A stretch of DNA of 38,553 bases from a virus (IMGVR_UViG_3300032322_002715:1-38553), one strand, 5' to 3'. Positions 6,296 through 14,409 are shown, counted from the first letter of the stretch. The notes: a model not told the origin generated them from the letters alone. Program-made: numbers and translations.

Positions 6296-9200
6296 TTAGC
6301 CTGCTGTACCTGAAATCTCTCCGGTATTCTTGATACGCAAAGGAATGTAGATAAACTCTACTGCCTTCACAGGCTCTATGGCAATATCCACCCAAAGTTC
6401 GTTTCTATCAATTCTGGCTGGTGTATTGTTGCTGAGATCGCAAACCACCAAGTAGTCATAGATAGCACGTTTGGCAATCAAGTCAATCATCAAACTGTTA
6501 ATGGTATTGGTGATTTCGTTGCGTGTGATCTCGTCATTGGGTTCAAACAAGAACAACTTACCAATCTCTTCCAAGCGTCCACGCAAGAATGCCACCAAGC
6601 GTGCCACGTTGATACGATCCAAGGCTGTTGTGGTTGTTGTGCTGGTCTTGTTACCAAAGTTGGTGATACCAACGCCAGGAATAAACGTGATTGGATTGAT
6701 GTTGCGCTCATACAAGATATCTCTTGTGGCTTGACCAACACTGACTTGCTGGAATTCACCCGAGGCACTGTCAATATATCCAATTGCCAAGGCATTGTCT
6801 ACCACACCACGGCGTGTACCAGCTGGTGCCAACCATGGATAGCTCACAGCATCACTGCGCAAGATTGTGCGTACCATCATGTGACTTGGAGGAGCCACCA
6901 CGGTGCTACCACCAAGGTCTGTGGTCTGACAGCTGGGATAGAACGTGGCCAAATAGTTGCTGGTAGCAACCAAGCCATCTTCAGTGTCAAGGCCAAGACC
7001 GTTGTTGTTTGTGGCCCACTCTACCAGGCTGTTGCCATCTATGGCCAAGCGCATTGGAGTGTCACCCACAGCAAACAAGGTATTTGCACGCTCGTTGCTG
7101 AGTGCAATCATGTTGGGGATCAATTCAGGATATGCTGGTACAGCAATAATATTGAACTGATTCTGCTCTTCACGTGCGGCCTGACTGGTATCTATGCCAG
7201 ATTTAAGAGCTTGCACAACGAGCTGACGTTGTGCTTGACGTCCGCTCCACATGGCTCCAGTATCTTTGTTGCCACTGGCTGTGACCCAGGTAAAGCTGTA
7301 CAGAGGCAAGTTGGCATTGTTTGCAGGCTGTGCTGGATTGTAGGCACCAGCATCAGGATAGGTTTGAGCTGTAAAGTAGTTGGTTGCAAACCGTTTTACG
7401 TTGTATCCGCTTCTGCGTGTGTTGAACAACAACATGCCTTGTGGATAAAGTGCAGGATCTGGGGCATCAAGATCCAAGTGATCACTGGTCAACAAGCTGG
7501 TAATGGTTGGAAGTGCGTCGCTGATGGGATTGGTAGCACCACTGGAGCTCCAACGTGCATCTGCAAACAACACACCGTTTTCTGTGACCTGATCTGTGGT
7601 ATTCAACAGTACCCACTGATCAACTCCGTCCACAGGTTCCCAACGATAGATCACAGGATAGTTTTCTAGATCACTGGTGTCAACCCATAAATCGCCATAC
7701 TGCAACGGACTTTCAGCGGCATCATTTTGTGTAAGTGGCTCAGTGGCACTGATAATGGGTCCGCTGGCATTGGTCAAACTGAGATCAAATCCGCGCACAT
7801 CATTTGTGACATTTTGATAACCTTGCCATGTAAAGTTGTCCTGAATCATGATGTCTACATCGTTCACACTGCTGTAGTACCACAAGCGTCCATTGGCTGG
7901 ATCCTGATCCGGTGCCGTTGCACTGGCTGTGTAGTTAAACTCAGGAGTAGTTGTAAAATTGCTGAGAATAATCGAAGGCTCGACAAATTCGCTGTCTGGA
8001 CGGCAGTTTGGAGTTGAGTCTGTAAAACCAGCTGCTGTGACCGGAGTACCAGTCACATTTTCCAAATAGATCACACCACCCTGGCTGTGTGTAAACACAA
8101 TGTTTCCAGCACTGTTTACTGTGGCAGACACATAGGGCACGTTGGCAGCACTGACTGCGGTGATAAAGTCTGCCACAGTTCCAGTTCCACTAATAAGAGC
8201 TGTACCTTGATTTACTATGTCAGTACCGGCTTGTGAACCATAAACAATAAAAGAGTTTCCTGGTGTGAAACTTACCGGAGTTGTGGTACCAGTGACCACG
8301 GTCTGTCCCAAAGAGACTCTTTCATAAATTTCAAAGCTAAAGGTTGGGATCAGCTCACCAGGCACTGTCAAGGCCAAGCTGGCATCAAACTGCACATAGG
8401 TAGTGCCTACAGGAATGTTCTTACCACCACCGCTGGGATCCAGTGCAGTGACAGCTTCCACGTCGTTTTGATAGGCATTGGTGTTTTGAGCTACCCAAGT
8501 ACCAAGACTGGAGCTGTATTTTTTGATTTTTAAACTTAAACCGTTGTTTACTGGACTCACATTGTTCCATACCGATCCTGTAGGTCTTGGCGTAGTATCA
8601 GTGATTCTCCAGCGCGGACTTTCATAACTGTAGGTGGGGCTGTATTCAGGTGCAAGATATTCACCTGACACTAAACCCAAAGATGTTAATAGAGCAGCAC
8701 CAGAGTTTGGTCCAGCATCTATGGTTAGAATACCGCCGTCGCCAGTACTGCCGTCGTTGGTGGCAGCGCTGTTGGCATACAGTGCTAATCTACCGCTGAC
8801 AGCGGCAGCCGATACACCAGGAATTGCAGCGCTGTTAATAACTGCTGCAAATCCTGCTACTGTGGCAGTGGCACCTACTGCCACCAACACATCGTTGAGA
8901 TAAAGGTTGCGGCCTGTGACCAAACTTTCTGGAGCATTTGTACCAGTCACAGTGGGCCAACTGTCTTTCCAGTCGTCGCTACCGATTAAGACCCAGGTAT
9001 TCTCGCTGTTTTTGTAGTAGCCTGGAAGTTTGTTACTGACAGCAACCACGGCATAATCGCCCACACTACCAAAACTAATGATAGGTGTATAGTCTTCGTT
9101 GTCGGCATCAACCACGTTGGTGGCATCTGTAATCACCAGTGGTGTTTTTACTGTGAATGTGGCTGTGGTTTGATTCCACTCTTGGATACCCCAGGTGCTT

Positions 9201-9622
9201 GTTGATGTGTCTAACCAGTAAGTACCATTGTTGGGCTCACCTGTGGGGCGACTCAGACTGGCAGTAAGTTCGGTTAAATCAATATCAACACGTTGTACAT
9301 ACGCACGATTTGTAACACCCAATGCACTATAGGCAGCCAACAAGCCATATTCGTTGAGCTCGTAGCCGTTAATGGGGGTGCCAGTTGTGGTGCTGTAAAA
9401 GAACGGTACGCCAAACGTAGCCGCCAAGTCACGCTGACTGGTGATCAAATAAGTTTTATTAGCATTGGCAGCTGTGGTTCCAGCAGCCACTGTGATACCA
9501 TCAGCACTGACCTTGTTCTGTGCTGTGGCTACTAAAAAGTACGGTACTGTGTTGACGGCAGAAGGGATATATTGACTTTCATCAATTACTGTGACTTCTA
9601 CGCCTGGTGATGTTAGGGCCAT
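6296..9622 (-). CDS. gp18: Tail sheath protein gp18-like, enlarged
   Basis: The N-terminus MALTSPGVEVTVIDESQYIP and following PYFLVATAQNK are typical of T4-like sheaths. So is the C-terminus, with GVGITNFGNKTST, FLRGRLEEIGKLFLFEPND, NSLMIDLIAKRAIYDYLVV and AVEFIYIPLRIKNTGEIS. The sheath contracts around the gp19 tube. At 1108 aa it is far longer than T4 gp18 (659 aa). The extra length lies between about residues 130 and 720 in Gly/Thr/Asn-rich strand-like sequence with recurrent W/Y-D-T motifs (YWLDTSTSTW, DLWVDTSDLENY), probably surface-exposed domains. An AATAAATA late promoter and an AAGGAAG Shine-Dalgarno precede the ATG. The TAA is followed by a hairpin. Confidence 0.95.
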   Translation of the reverse strand: MALTSPGVEVTVIDESQYIPSAVNTVPYFLVATAQNKVSADGITVAAGTTAANANKTYLITSQRDLAATFGVPFFYSTTTGTPINGYELNEYGLLAAYSALGVTNRAYVQRVDIDLTELTASLSRPTGEPNNGTYWLDTSTSTWGIQEWNQTTATFTVKTPLVITDATNVVDADNEDYTPIISFGSVGDYAVVAVSNKLPGYYKNSENTWVLIGSDDWKDSWPTVTGTNAPESLVTGRNLYLNDVLVAVGATATVAGFAAVINSAAIPGVSAAAVSGRLALYANSAATNDGSTGDGGILTIDAGPNSGAALLTSLGLVSGEYLAPEYSPTYSYESPRWRITDTTPRPTGSVWNNVSPVNNGLSLKIKKYSSSLGTWVAQNTNAYQNDVEAVTALDPSGGGKNIPVGTTYVQFDASLALTVPGELIPTFSFEIYERVSLGQTVVTGTTTPVSFTPGNSFIVYGSQAGTDIVNQGTALISGTGTVADFITAVSAANVPYVSATVNSAGNIVFTHSQGGVIYLENVTGTPVTAAGFTDSTPNCRPDSEFVEPSIILSNFTTTPEFNYTASATAPDQDPANGRLWYYSSVNDVDIMIQDNFTWQGYQNVTNDVRGFDLSLTNASGPIISATEPLTQNDAAESPLQYGDLWVDTSDLENYPVIYRWEPVDGVDQWVLLNTTDQVTENGVLFADARWSSSGATNPISDALPTITSLLTSDHLDLDAPDPALYPQGMLLFNTRRSGYNVKRFATNYFTAQTYPDAGAYNPAQPANNANLPLYSFTWVTASGNKDTGAMWSGRQAQRQLVVQALKSGIDTSQAAREEQNQFNIIAVPAYPELIPNMIALSNERANTLFAVGDTPMRLAIDGNSLVEWATNNNGLGLDTEDGLVATSNYLATFYPSCQTTDLGGSTVVAPPSHMMVRTILRSDAVSYPWLAPAGTRRGVVDNALAIGYIDSASGEFQQVSVGQATRDILYERNINPITFIPGVGITNFGNKTSTTTTTALDRINVARLVAFLRGRLEEIGKLFLFEPNDEITRNEITNTINSLMIDLIAKRAIYDYLVVCDLSNNTPARIDRNELWVDIAIEPVKAVEFIYIPLRIKNTGEISGTAG

Positions 9623-9646
9623 GATTGCTTCCTTTTCAATTTAAGA

Positions 9647-9654
9647 TATTTATT
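9647..9654 (-). promoter_or_regulatory. T4-type late promoter AATAAATA for gp18
   Basis: AATAAATA on the minus strand lies 24 nt before the gp18 ATG, with an AAAAGGAAG Shine-Dalgarno between, a standard late-gene layout. Confidence 0.65.
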
Positions 9655-9703
9655 GGCAAATGCCAAAAACCTGGGTTTATGGCCACCTTTGGCAAAGGTC
9701 CAG

Positions 9704-9711
9704 AGTAAATA
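9704..9711 (+). promoter_or_regulatory. Late-promoter-like AGTAAATA abutting a start codon
   Basis: AGTAAATA on the plus strand is followed by TCAGT and the ATG at 9717. It is 6 of 8 to TATAAATA with an intact TAAATA core. Two small inverted repeats lie just upstream (TTGGC/GCCAA near 9655-9668 and CCTTT/AAAGG near 9686-9699). Confidence 0.4.
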
Positions 9712-9716
9712 TCAGT

Positions 9717-10064
9717 ATGAAACGTCCAGTATGCAAGGCCTGTCATCAAAGACCCTGCGCTGTCAATTATCACAGCGACGGGGTCATACACTATAGGTCA
9801 CGTTGTGAATCATGCGCAAGAAAAAATCGCGGAATTCGTGCCAGAGACCCTAGGTGGAAAACCAGTGGCTACAAGAAAAAAATGCTGTGTGATCGATGTG
9901 GGTTTAAAGCTAGATTTTCAGCGCAGATCTTGGTATTTCACATTGACGGAAATCTCAACAATGTTGAACACAAGAATCTGCGTTGTATTTGTAAAAATTG
10001 TGAAGTAGATGTATCTAAAAACGACTTGGTTTGGCGTCCAGGAGATCTTGAACCAGACTCTTGA
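9717..10064 (+). CDS. Small zinc-binding protein related to HNH endonucleases
   Basis: I chose the ATG at 9717 (115 aa, MKRPVCKACHQRPC) because the cysteine pattern begins at once, and similar proteins I remember from cyanophage-type phages start there; an in-frame ATG at 9660 would add 19 unconvincing residues. Cysteine pairs are C6/C9, C30/C33, C58/C61 and C92/C95. The core FHIDGNLNN followed by NLRCICKNC matches the second half of an HNH site, but the usual Asp-His is Phe-His here. It may be a nuclease, a degenerate nuclease or a DNA-binding regulator. Its last 50 bp overlap the end of the convergent dNMP kinase gene. No Shine-Dalgarno is visible. Confidence 0.75.
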   Translation: MKRPVCKACHQRPCAVNYHSDGVIHYRSRCESCARKNRGIRARDPRWKTSGYKKKMLCDRCGFKARFSAQILVFHIDGNLNNVEHKNLRCICKNCEVDVSKNDLVWRPGDLEPDS

Positions 10065-10671
10065 CTTGATTGTATAAATGGTCCATGGTTGCGTTATTGT
10101 CAATCACAGCGTCAAAATTGGTGCCAATCCAGGCAGTTTCACTAGCGTGAATGTTGAATTTATTCAACTGATCTCTAGCCAATGCCCACCCTATGTGTTT
10201 AGGTCCAGCATTCACAGCTTCAGCCAGCGCATACCATTCTGGGTCTGGTCCGCGATGCACTCTTACAACCAGGCCTCCAGCACGTTTGATTGCCGCTATT
10301 TCATTGGGGAATCTGCAGTCACTGATCACCACATCATCGGTGGTTTTACGCAATTTATTTTCCAGGCTGGCGATCCAGATGTCATCATGAAAACCTCGAC
10401 GACACACTTCTGTGCCCCAGTATTGTAGCACCCAGCGAGGTGTAATATTCATGCCCAAACGGTTGCTCCACCACTCGTCGCGTTGCTCGCGCCATTCTCT
10501 GCTGTGCCGAGTGCGTCCTTCTAGCAGTTCGCGATCCCAGCCAAACACACTGGCCACAGCATCTTTGAGTGTGTTGGCAAAACTTTCTCGACGAAATTGA
10601 TGTATGTTTACAAGATAATCTGCTATGGTATCTTTGCCTGCTCCAATAAGTCCACATACACCAATAATCAT
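10015..10671 (-). CDS. gp1: Deoxynucleoside monophosphate kinase, gp1-like
   Basis: The 218-aa product (T4 gp1 is 241 aa) opens with the P-loop GLIGAGKDT at residues 7-15. It continues with the dNMP-kinase-like segments SFANTLKDAVASVFGWDREL, RWVLQYWGTEVCRRGF and DDVVISDCRFPNEI, a D-x-R-F motif common in this family. T4 gp1 phosphorylates dTMP, dGMP and hydroxymethyl-dCMP; substrate choice here cannot be read from sequence. It is the last gene of a three-gene cassette, its ATG overlapping the TGA of the SGNH-like gene (ATGA). Its 3' end overlaps the oppositely oriented Zn/HNH-like gene by 50 bp. Confidence 0.88.
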   Translation of the reverse strand: MIIGVCGLIGAGKDTIADYLVNIHQFRRESFANTLKDAVASVFGWDRELLEGRTRHSREWREQRDEWWSNRLGMNITPRWVLQYWGTEVCRRGFHDDIWIASLENKLRKTTDDVVISDCRFPNEIAAIKRAGGLVVRVHRGPDPEWYALAEAVNAGPKHIGWALARDQLNKFNIHASETAWIGTNFDAVIDNNATMDHLYNQVKSLVQDLLDAKPSRF

Positions 10672-11579
10672 TTGAGTTCCTTTTTTAAAGTTTTAAGTAT
10701 TCTTGGTATCAAAATATTTTTTGACCAAGCCCAGTGACATTTTGGGCTTGGGTGACTGCCATCTACAGTTTCCCAAGCATATTCTCCCAGGGTTTCAATG
10801 TCACCAATAAGATCTTGCCACTTGTTGATCAACAAAGAGTCTAGATTTTCTTTAACAGATATTTCATATTCTTTTAAATCTGACGAGAATTCGGTAAACA
10901 CAAACTCAAATCCTCGTTTTTGTAAATAAGATTTCAAACTTAAAATCAATAAAAAATTTTCTATAGCACGACTTTTATTAGATTTTACACGTTTTAAAAC
11001 ATCAAGAGAACAGAGTAAGTTACCTTGTCCCAGTATGCCACCAGTCAGTCCCAGTGATACCTCTCCGGTATAATCGTACCGACATGGACTATCAGATTTA
11101 AGCCAGGATTTGTCGATCATGACATCATCTCGACCATAACCTGACCACATGATTACTATAAAAGTATTAGCAGGTGTAAGATTGATGTTGGTTTCAAGAG
11201 CATACATTACAGAGTCGTGTATGTGTTTGTTACCGGCACCTGGACAACTACAATCATAAATGTCAGACATTCCTAACAGATCTCGTGTGTAAACTGGCCA
11301 AGTAACATAAGTTAATTCTTTCCAATTACACCCTTTTTGCTCGCACTCATTTTTTATAATTTCTGGAAGATTATCCCAATCCTCTGCAGTGGCAATGTTA
11401 GGCCAATGACTATCTCCTCGAATGTTTTCATAGTTTTGTTTAAGGATATCAAAATATTCTTGTTTATTACCAAAATTAAAAGATGTAAAACTACATCCTC
11501 CTACTAGTAAATTTTTTTGTGGTAACACAAATTCTGCCTCACACAATTTTGGAACATCAGAACGTGAGATTACTTTCAT
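10668..11579 (-). CDS. SGNH/GDSL-hydrolase-like protein
   Basis: The 303-aa product has LLVGGCSFTS at residues 24-33 (block I-like, Ser30 the candidate nucleophile), MWSGYGRDD in the position of block III, and DGSHPSPKCHW near the C-terminus with a D273-x-x-H276 pair as in block V. That layout fits SGNH hydrolases, which remove acyl or acetyl groups from lipids or sugars; the exact substrate is unknown. The DNA is visibly A+T-richer than its neighbours, which suggests a recently acquired gene. It is linked by ATGA overlaps to the exonuclease upstream and the kinase downstream, so all three should be co-expressed. Modification of a host surface glycan or an esterase role is speculative. Confidence 0.65.
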   Translation of the reverse strand: MKVISRSDVPKLCEAEFVLPQKNLLVGGCSFTSFNFGNKQEYFDILKQNYENIRGDSHWPNIATAEDWDNLPEIIKNECEQKGCNWKELTYVTWPVYTRDLLGMSDIYDCSCPGAGNKHIHDSVMYALETNINLTPANTFIVIMWSGYGRDDVMIDKSWLKSDSPCRYDYTGEVSLGLTGGILGQGNLLCSLDVLKRVKSNKSRAIENFLLILSLKSYLQKRGFEFVFTEFSSDLKEYEISVKENLDSLLINKWQDLIGDIETLGEYAWETVDGSHPSPKCHWAWSKNILIPRILKTLKKELK

Positions 11580-12100
11580 TTTAATTCTTTTACGTTTAAA
11601 TGTCTAAGTGTGGCCTGCAACATGTCTATCTGTCTGCGGCAGTCTTCCAGCGCATGGTGACTGGTAGGAGGTTTAGGAAGCTCTGGCCAAAGACTGTACA
11701 CAGTCCTGGCATCACGCACATTGTAAAACTGCCAGGGCAAAGCTTTGCCATAGCTCTTGTAGGCATGCTCCAGGATGTTCATGTCATAGGTAGGACCGTT
11801 GGCCCAGATATGTTTGTGTTGCCAGGCCAGCTTGTAAAGGCTGTCCAGGGCTATGTCTAGTGGCACACGACCTTCTTCACAAAATGCTTCTACCTGTGCT
11901 TCTTTCTGGGTCGACCACCACTGTAGTGTACCTTCTTCTATCTTGCGATTTTCTTGGCTCTCCAGAGTGATGCGAGCATAGTAACACCGATCGTAATAAC
12001 CAGTGCCAAACGGATCAAAGCTTTGTGCGGCTATGGTCAGTATGGTAGCATCTGGACCAGTGGCCAGGCCTTCTATGTCAATCATCAAGGAAGTGCTCAT
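11576..12100 (-). CDS. dexA: DexA-like 3'-5' exonuclease (DEDD fold)
   Basis: The 174-aa product is an RNase H-fold exonuclease of the DnaQ/DexA type. The first acidic pair is D8 and E10 in MIDIEGL. GTLQWWSTQKEAQ matches the T4 DexA signature (TIEWWKNQSPEA). NGPTYDMNILEHAY carries the second Asp, and SHHALEDCRRQIDML carries the His and last Asp of a DEDDh-like site. It is shorter than T4 DexA (227 aa). A role in host DNA breakdown or nucleotide recycling fits its cassette with a dNMP kinase. A perfect 16-bp palindrome covers the start codon region and no Shine-Dalgarno is visible. Confidence 0.78.
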   Translation of the reverse strand: MSTSLMIDIEGLATGPDATILTIAAQSFDPFGTGYYDRCYYARITLESQENRKIEEGTLQWWSTQKEAQVEAFCEEGRVPLDIALDSLYKLAWQHKHIWANGPTYDMNILEHAYKSYGKALPWQFYNVRDARTVYSLWPELPKPPTSHHALEDCRRQIDMLQATLRHLNVKELK

Positions 12101-12115
12101 GCTAAAATTTTAGCA
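12100..12115. promoter_or_regulatory. Perfect 16-bp palindrome TGCTAAAATTTTAGCA at the exonuclease start
   Basis: The sequence is its own reverse complement and touches the first base of the exonuclease ATG. It could be a protein-binding operator or an RNA hairpin hiding the start codon. The 41-nt gap to gp13 has no strong sigma70 or late promoter. Confidence 0.45.
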
Positions 12116-12141
12116 CAAATTTTGGTAATAGTCTATCTAGT

Positions 12142-12909
12142 TTAACCTATGACCCAGGTTATGGGCTGACTGCCGTCTATGTAGCGAACCAATTGGTCTT
12201 CCAGAGCCAGCATGGCCTCTTTGGCTTCGGTCTTCATGGCAGCTCCGTTAAGGCTGCTGCCTCCACCAGGTCCGGCAATTTGAGCAAATTTTTCACGTGC
12301 TTCACCAATAATCATTTTGGAGTTGGCCACCATGTAGTCACGCATCCACTGACTGATTTGAAAGTCACTGAGTAGATTGATTTCAGGTTTGAGATTGTAG
12401 GTCCAAATCAAAACATTTTCGCCGGTGTTCTTGGGGTCACGCATGAGTTGTAGTTTTTTGGTCACTGGATTGAACGTGTAGTTAAAATAGCCACCAAACA
12501 TGCGCATGCTCAATTCCACATACTGACTATAGTAGTCGTAAGTGGCAAGTCCACCTGCCACGTTGAAGTTCATGAGATACACATTCAGGCTGGCTTGACT
12601 GAACGGATCAAAATTGCTGGCAAACGGACCAGTGGCATCACCAAAGGTTCTGCGAAAACACTGTCTAACACTGACCACTTCCTGTGGCAAAGTATAGATG
12701 TTTTGATCTTTGATCAGCTCAAAAAAACTGTAGCTTTCTTCGTAGGCATTTTGAGCACGCTGACGATAAGTTCCCAGGGTTTTTTGATAGGCGCTTTCGT
12801 AGTGTGCAGGATCTAGCTCAAGATCAATTATCTGATCGCCAAGTTGAAGTTTGACATATTCGATTAGATTTTGCTTGAGTTGACTCAGTGTGTCCTGTTG
12901 TTCTGCCAT
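12142..12909 (-). CDS. gp13: Neck protein gp13-like
   Basis: The 255-aa product starts at an ATG (12907-12909) with GGAG at 6 nt; a GTG nine codons upstream is less likely because the late promoter lies there. The N-terminal helix TLSQLKQNLIEYVKLQLGD, the segment DPAHYESAYQKTLGTYRQRA, LPQEVVSVRQCFRR and the C-terminal helices ISQWMRDYMVANSKMIIGEA match the T4-like gp13 plan (T4 gp13 is 309 aa). gp13 joins the portal side of the filled head to gp14, building the collar to which the tail docks. It follows the 381-aa gene. gp14 lies 1.5 kb away on the other strand, whereas 13 and 14 are adjacent and co-directional in T4. Confidence 0.85.
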   Translation of the reverse strand: MAEQQDTLSQLKQNLIEYVKLQLGDQIIDLELDPAHYESAYQKTLGTYRQRAQNAYEESYSFFELIKDQNIYTLPQEVVSVRQCFRRTFGDATGPFASNFDPFSQASLNVYLMNFNVAGGLATYDYYSQYVELSMRMFGGYFNYTFNPVTKKLQLMRDPKNTGENVLIWTYNLKPEINLLSDFQISQWMRDYMVANSKMIIGEAREKFAQIAGPGGGSSLNGAAMKTEAKEAMLALEDQLVRYIDGSQPITWVIG

Positions 12910-12925
12910 GTGAATCTCCGTGCTG

Positions 12926-12933
12926 TATTTAGC
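12926..12933 (-). promoter_or_regulatory. Late-promoter-like GCTAAATA for gp13
   Basis: GCTAAATA on the minus strand ends 16 nt before the gp13 ATG, with a GGAG Shine-Dalgarno between. It is 6 of 8 to the T4 consensus, with the core intact. Confidence 0.5.
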
Positions 12934-12950
12934 CACACACCCGGAGCATT

Positions 12951-14096
12951 CTACCAGCTCTTGAGCACAATCAAATTCTCGTTGCCACGACCGTTGTACT
13001 TGGTTTCTGTGGCCTTGATGTCCTTGAAAACTTTGCGTGCCGCGGGTTTTCCACCTGCTAGTAGCTCTTTGAGTTGTTCTGCAGGCTTGCGCAGAGTTTT
13101 TTGCACAGTCTGCTGAGTGTCAAAGCCCACAACAGCCGACCCTTTTACACTGAATGTGCCCATGTGTGTGTCAGCCATGACATGTATGAGCTTGCGTTTT
13201 TTTGTGTCATACAGCCAGGCTTCTGATGCACCAACCAACTGTGCTGGTGCGATGCTTGTGAGTTTGAGCTCAGGAAACTCTTTGAGATATTTGAACTTGG
13301 CACTTAACTTTTCCGGGCTGACAGCTTTCTTGGCTCTAGGTTTGCGTTCTACCTTCTTGATCTGCACATAGTTGCCACAGTCGGCGATGACTTGCTCAAT
13401 GAACTTGACACACTGCTTGAGTTGATTCTTGTTGAGGTGACTGTAGCCTTCTACTAGGTCTGCATCGGTGCCCTCGAGAACTTCTTCAAACTCTGACAAT
13501 TTCTTTTTCCACGCTTCAGCAATGGTTCCCACCATGTTGGGACTGATGTTCATGCCACGGATTTGTGCAATGGGTTTCCAGTCTGCGGTCATTTTGGCAC
13601 CTGCGGCAATAAAATCATCAAACATGCCTTCCAGTTCGCCCGCACATTCCGAAACTTTTTCACGCAGATGATCTTGGATGGTCAACTTGGCCACAGCGGC
13701 TTCGGCTTCGTCCACTACCTTCTTGACTTCTTGTTTGACTCGCAACATCTCTGCGATCTGGTTATCTATCGAGCATTGTTCGTGCTCCAACAGTTCTAGA
13801 CCCATCAAATTCATCCTGCACACCCATGCCGGTGTTAGTCGCACAGCACCGTCGGGAATGCCACGCATGAGCTTGGCATCTTTTTCTCTGTGATTCACGG
13901 TGAGCCACTGACAGATAATGTCCTTGGCATCTTTTTTGCCATAGTGGTAGTTGTACCAGGCAAAGGCACGGCCCAGGCTCGAGACTCGGTTTTCAGTGGT
14001 GGGTTGGAACTTCCAGGTGGGTTCTGGGCCCACATACTTGAAGTCGGCGCCTTTGGGATTGAGCGGTTTTATCACTGTGGCAGATTTAGCGTTCAT
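12951..14096 (-). CDS. Conserved 381-aa protein of T4-like phages, unknown function
   Basis: A soluble protein starting MNAKSATVIKPLNPKGADFK. Its N-terminal domain contains RVSSLGRAFAWYNYHYGKKD. A long helical centre (about residues 120-250; HEQCSIDNQIAEMLRVKQEV, VDEAEAAVAKLTIQDHLREK) probably forms coiled coils. A C-terminal domain of about 110 residues includes EAWLYDTKKRKLIHVMADTH and FDTQQTVQKTLRKP. I remember similar proteins in cyanophage-type genomes without assigned function. Unlike the structural genes it has a near-consensus sigma70 promoter and an AGGAG Shine-Dalgarno, so it is probably transcribed early by host RNA polymerase, which points away from a virion component. DNA or RNA handling is possible but not shown. 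Confidence 0.8.
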   Translation of the reverse strand: MNAKSATVIKPLNPKGADFKYVGPEPTWKFQPTTENRVSSLGRAFAWYNYHYGKKDAKDIICQWLTVNHREKDAKLMRGIPDGAVRLTPAWVCRMNLMGLELLEHEQCSIDNQIAEMLRVKQEVKKVVDEAEAAVAKLTIQDHLREKVSECAGELEGMFDDFIAAGAKMTADWKPIAQIRGMNISPNMVGTIAEAWKKKLSEFEEVLEGTDADLVEGYSHLNKNQLKQCVKFIEQVIADCGNYVQIKKVERKPRAKKAVSPEKLSAKFKYLKEFPELKLTSIAPAQLVGASEAWLYDTKKRKLIHVMADTHMGTFSVKGSAVVGFDTQQTVQKTLRKPAEQLKELLAGGKPAARKVFKDIKATETKYNGRGNENLIVLKSW

Positions 14097-14122
14097 GAGT
14101 TCTCCTAGATCGTTTATATAGT

Positions 14123-14151
14123 ATTATAGTGCTTATATCTTTTTTGGTCAA
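14123..14151 (-). promoter_or_regulatory. Sigma70-type promoter TTGACC-17-TATAAT
   Basis: On the minus strand TTGACC (14146-14151) and a perfect TATAAT (14123-14128) are separated by exactly 17 nt, 26 nt before the 381-aa gene start. The -35 box overlaps the TGA of the 84-aa gene. It is probably an early promoter. Confidence 0.75.
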
Positions 14152-14402
14152 CCGTTTAACAATGCCGCAAATGTAAGGTGTTGCTCTAGATTGGTTATCA
14201 ATTTTTCGGCATTTTGTAGCAATTCCCGATATTGTAGGGTTTCCCGATGTAGTCTACGACAAGTAACGCTTTCCATGTCTGCCGCTACCATGGCCGAATC
14301 CACGGTTTTTACCATTTTGAGAAGATCTCGACGTGCCTGTTTGTTTTTTATTGTAGCAATTTGGCTTTCGGCTTGTTGTAGACGTTGATACAATTTATCC
14401 AT
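14148..14402 (-). CDS. Small coiled-coil protein, unknown function
   Basis: The 84-aa product is almost entirely helical by composition, with heptad-like spacing (MDKLYQRLQQAESQIATIKN, then LQYRELLQNAEKLITNLEQH). I recognise no family. It starts at an ATG 7 nt after a TATAAT box and lacks a Shine-Dalgarno, so its message would be nearly leaderless. It is divergent from gp14 and upstream of the 381-aa gene, whose promoter overlaps its stop codon. As an early, small, coiled-coil protein it could be a host-takeover or regulatory factor, but nothing in the sequence proves this. Coding evidence is moderate: uninterrupted frame, tight packing and a promoter. Confidence 0.6.
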   Translation of the reverse strand: MDKLYQRLQQAESQIATIKNKQARRDLLKMVKTVDSAMVAADMESVTCRRLHRETLQYRELLQNAEKLITNLEQHLTFAALLNG

Positions 14403-14409
14403 GTCTGTA

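Noticed and set aside
6731-7669. 312-codon plus-strand frame opposite the sheath gene
   Set aside because: It is Cys-, His- and Trp-rich with no recognisable domain and lies entirely within the well-supported gp18 gene.
9660-9716. Upstream ATG giving a 134-aa form of the Zn/HNH-like protein
   Set aside because: The extra 19 residues have no conserved character. The TAAATA element lies within them and the cysteine-rich domain starts at the second ATG.
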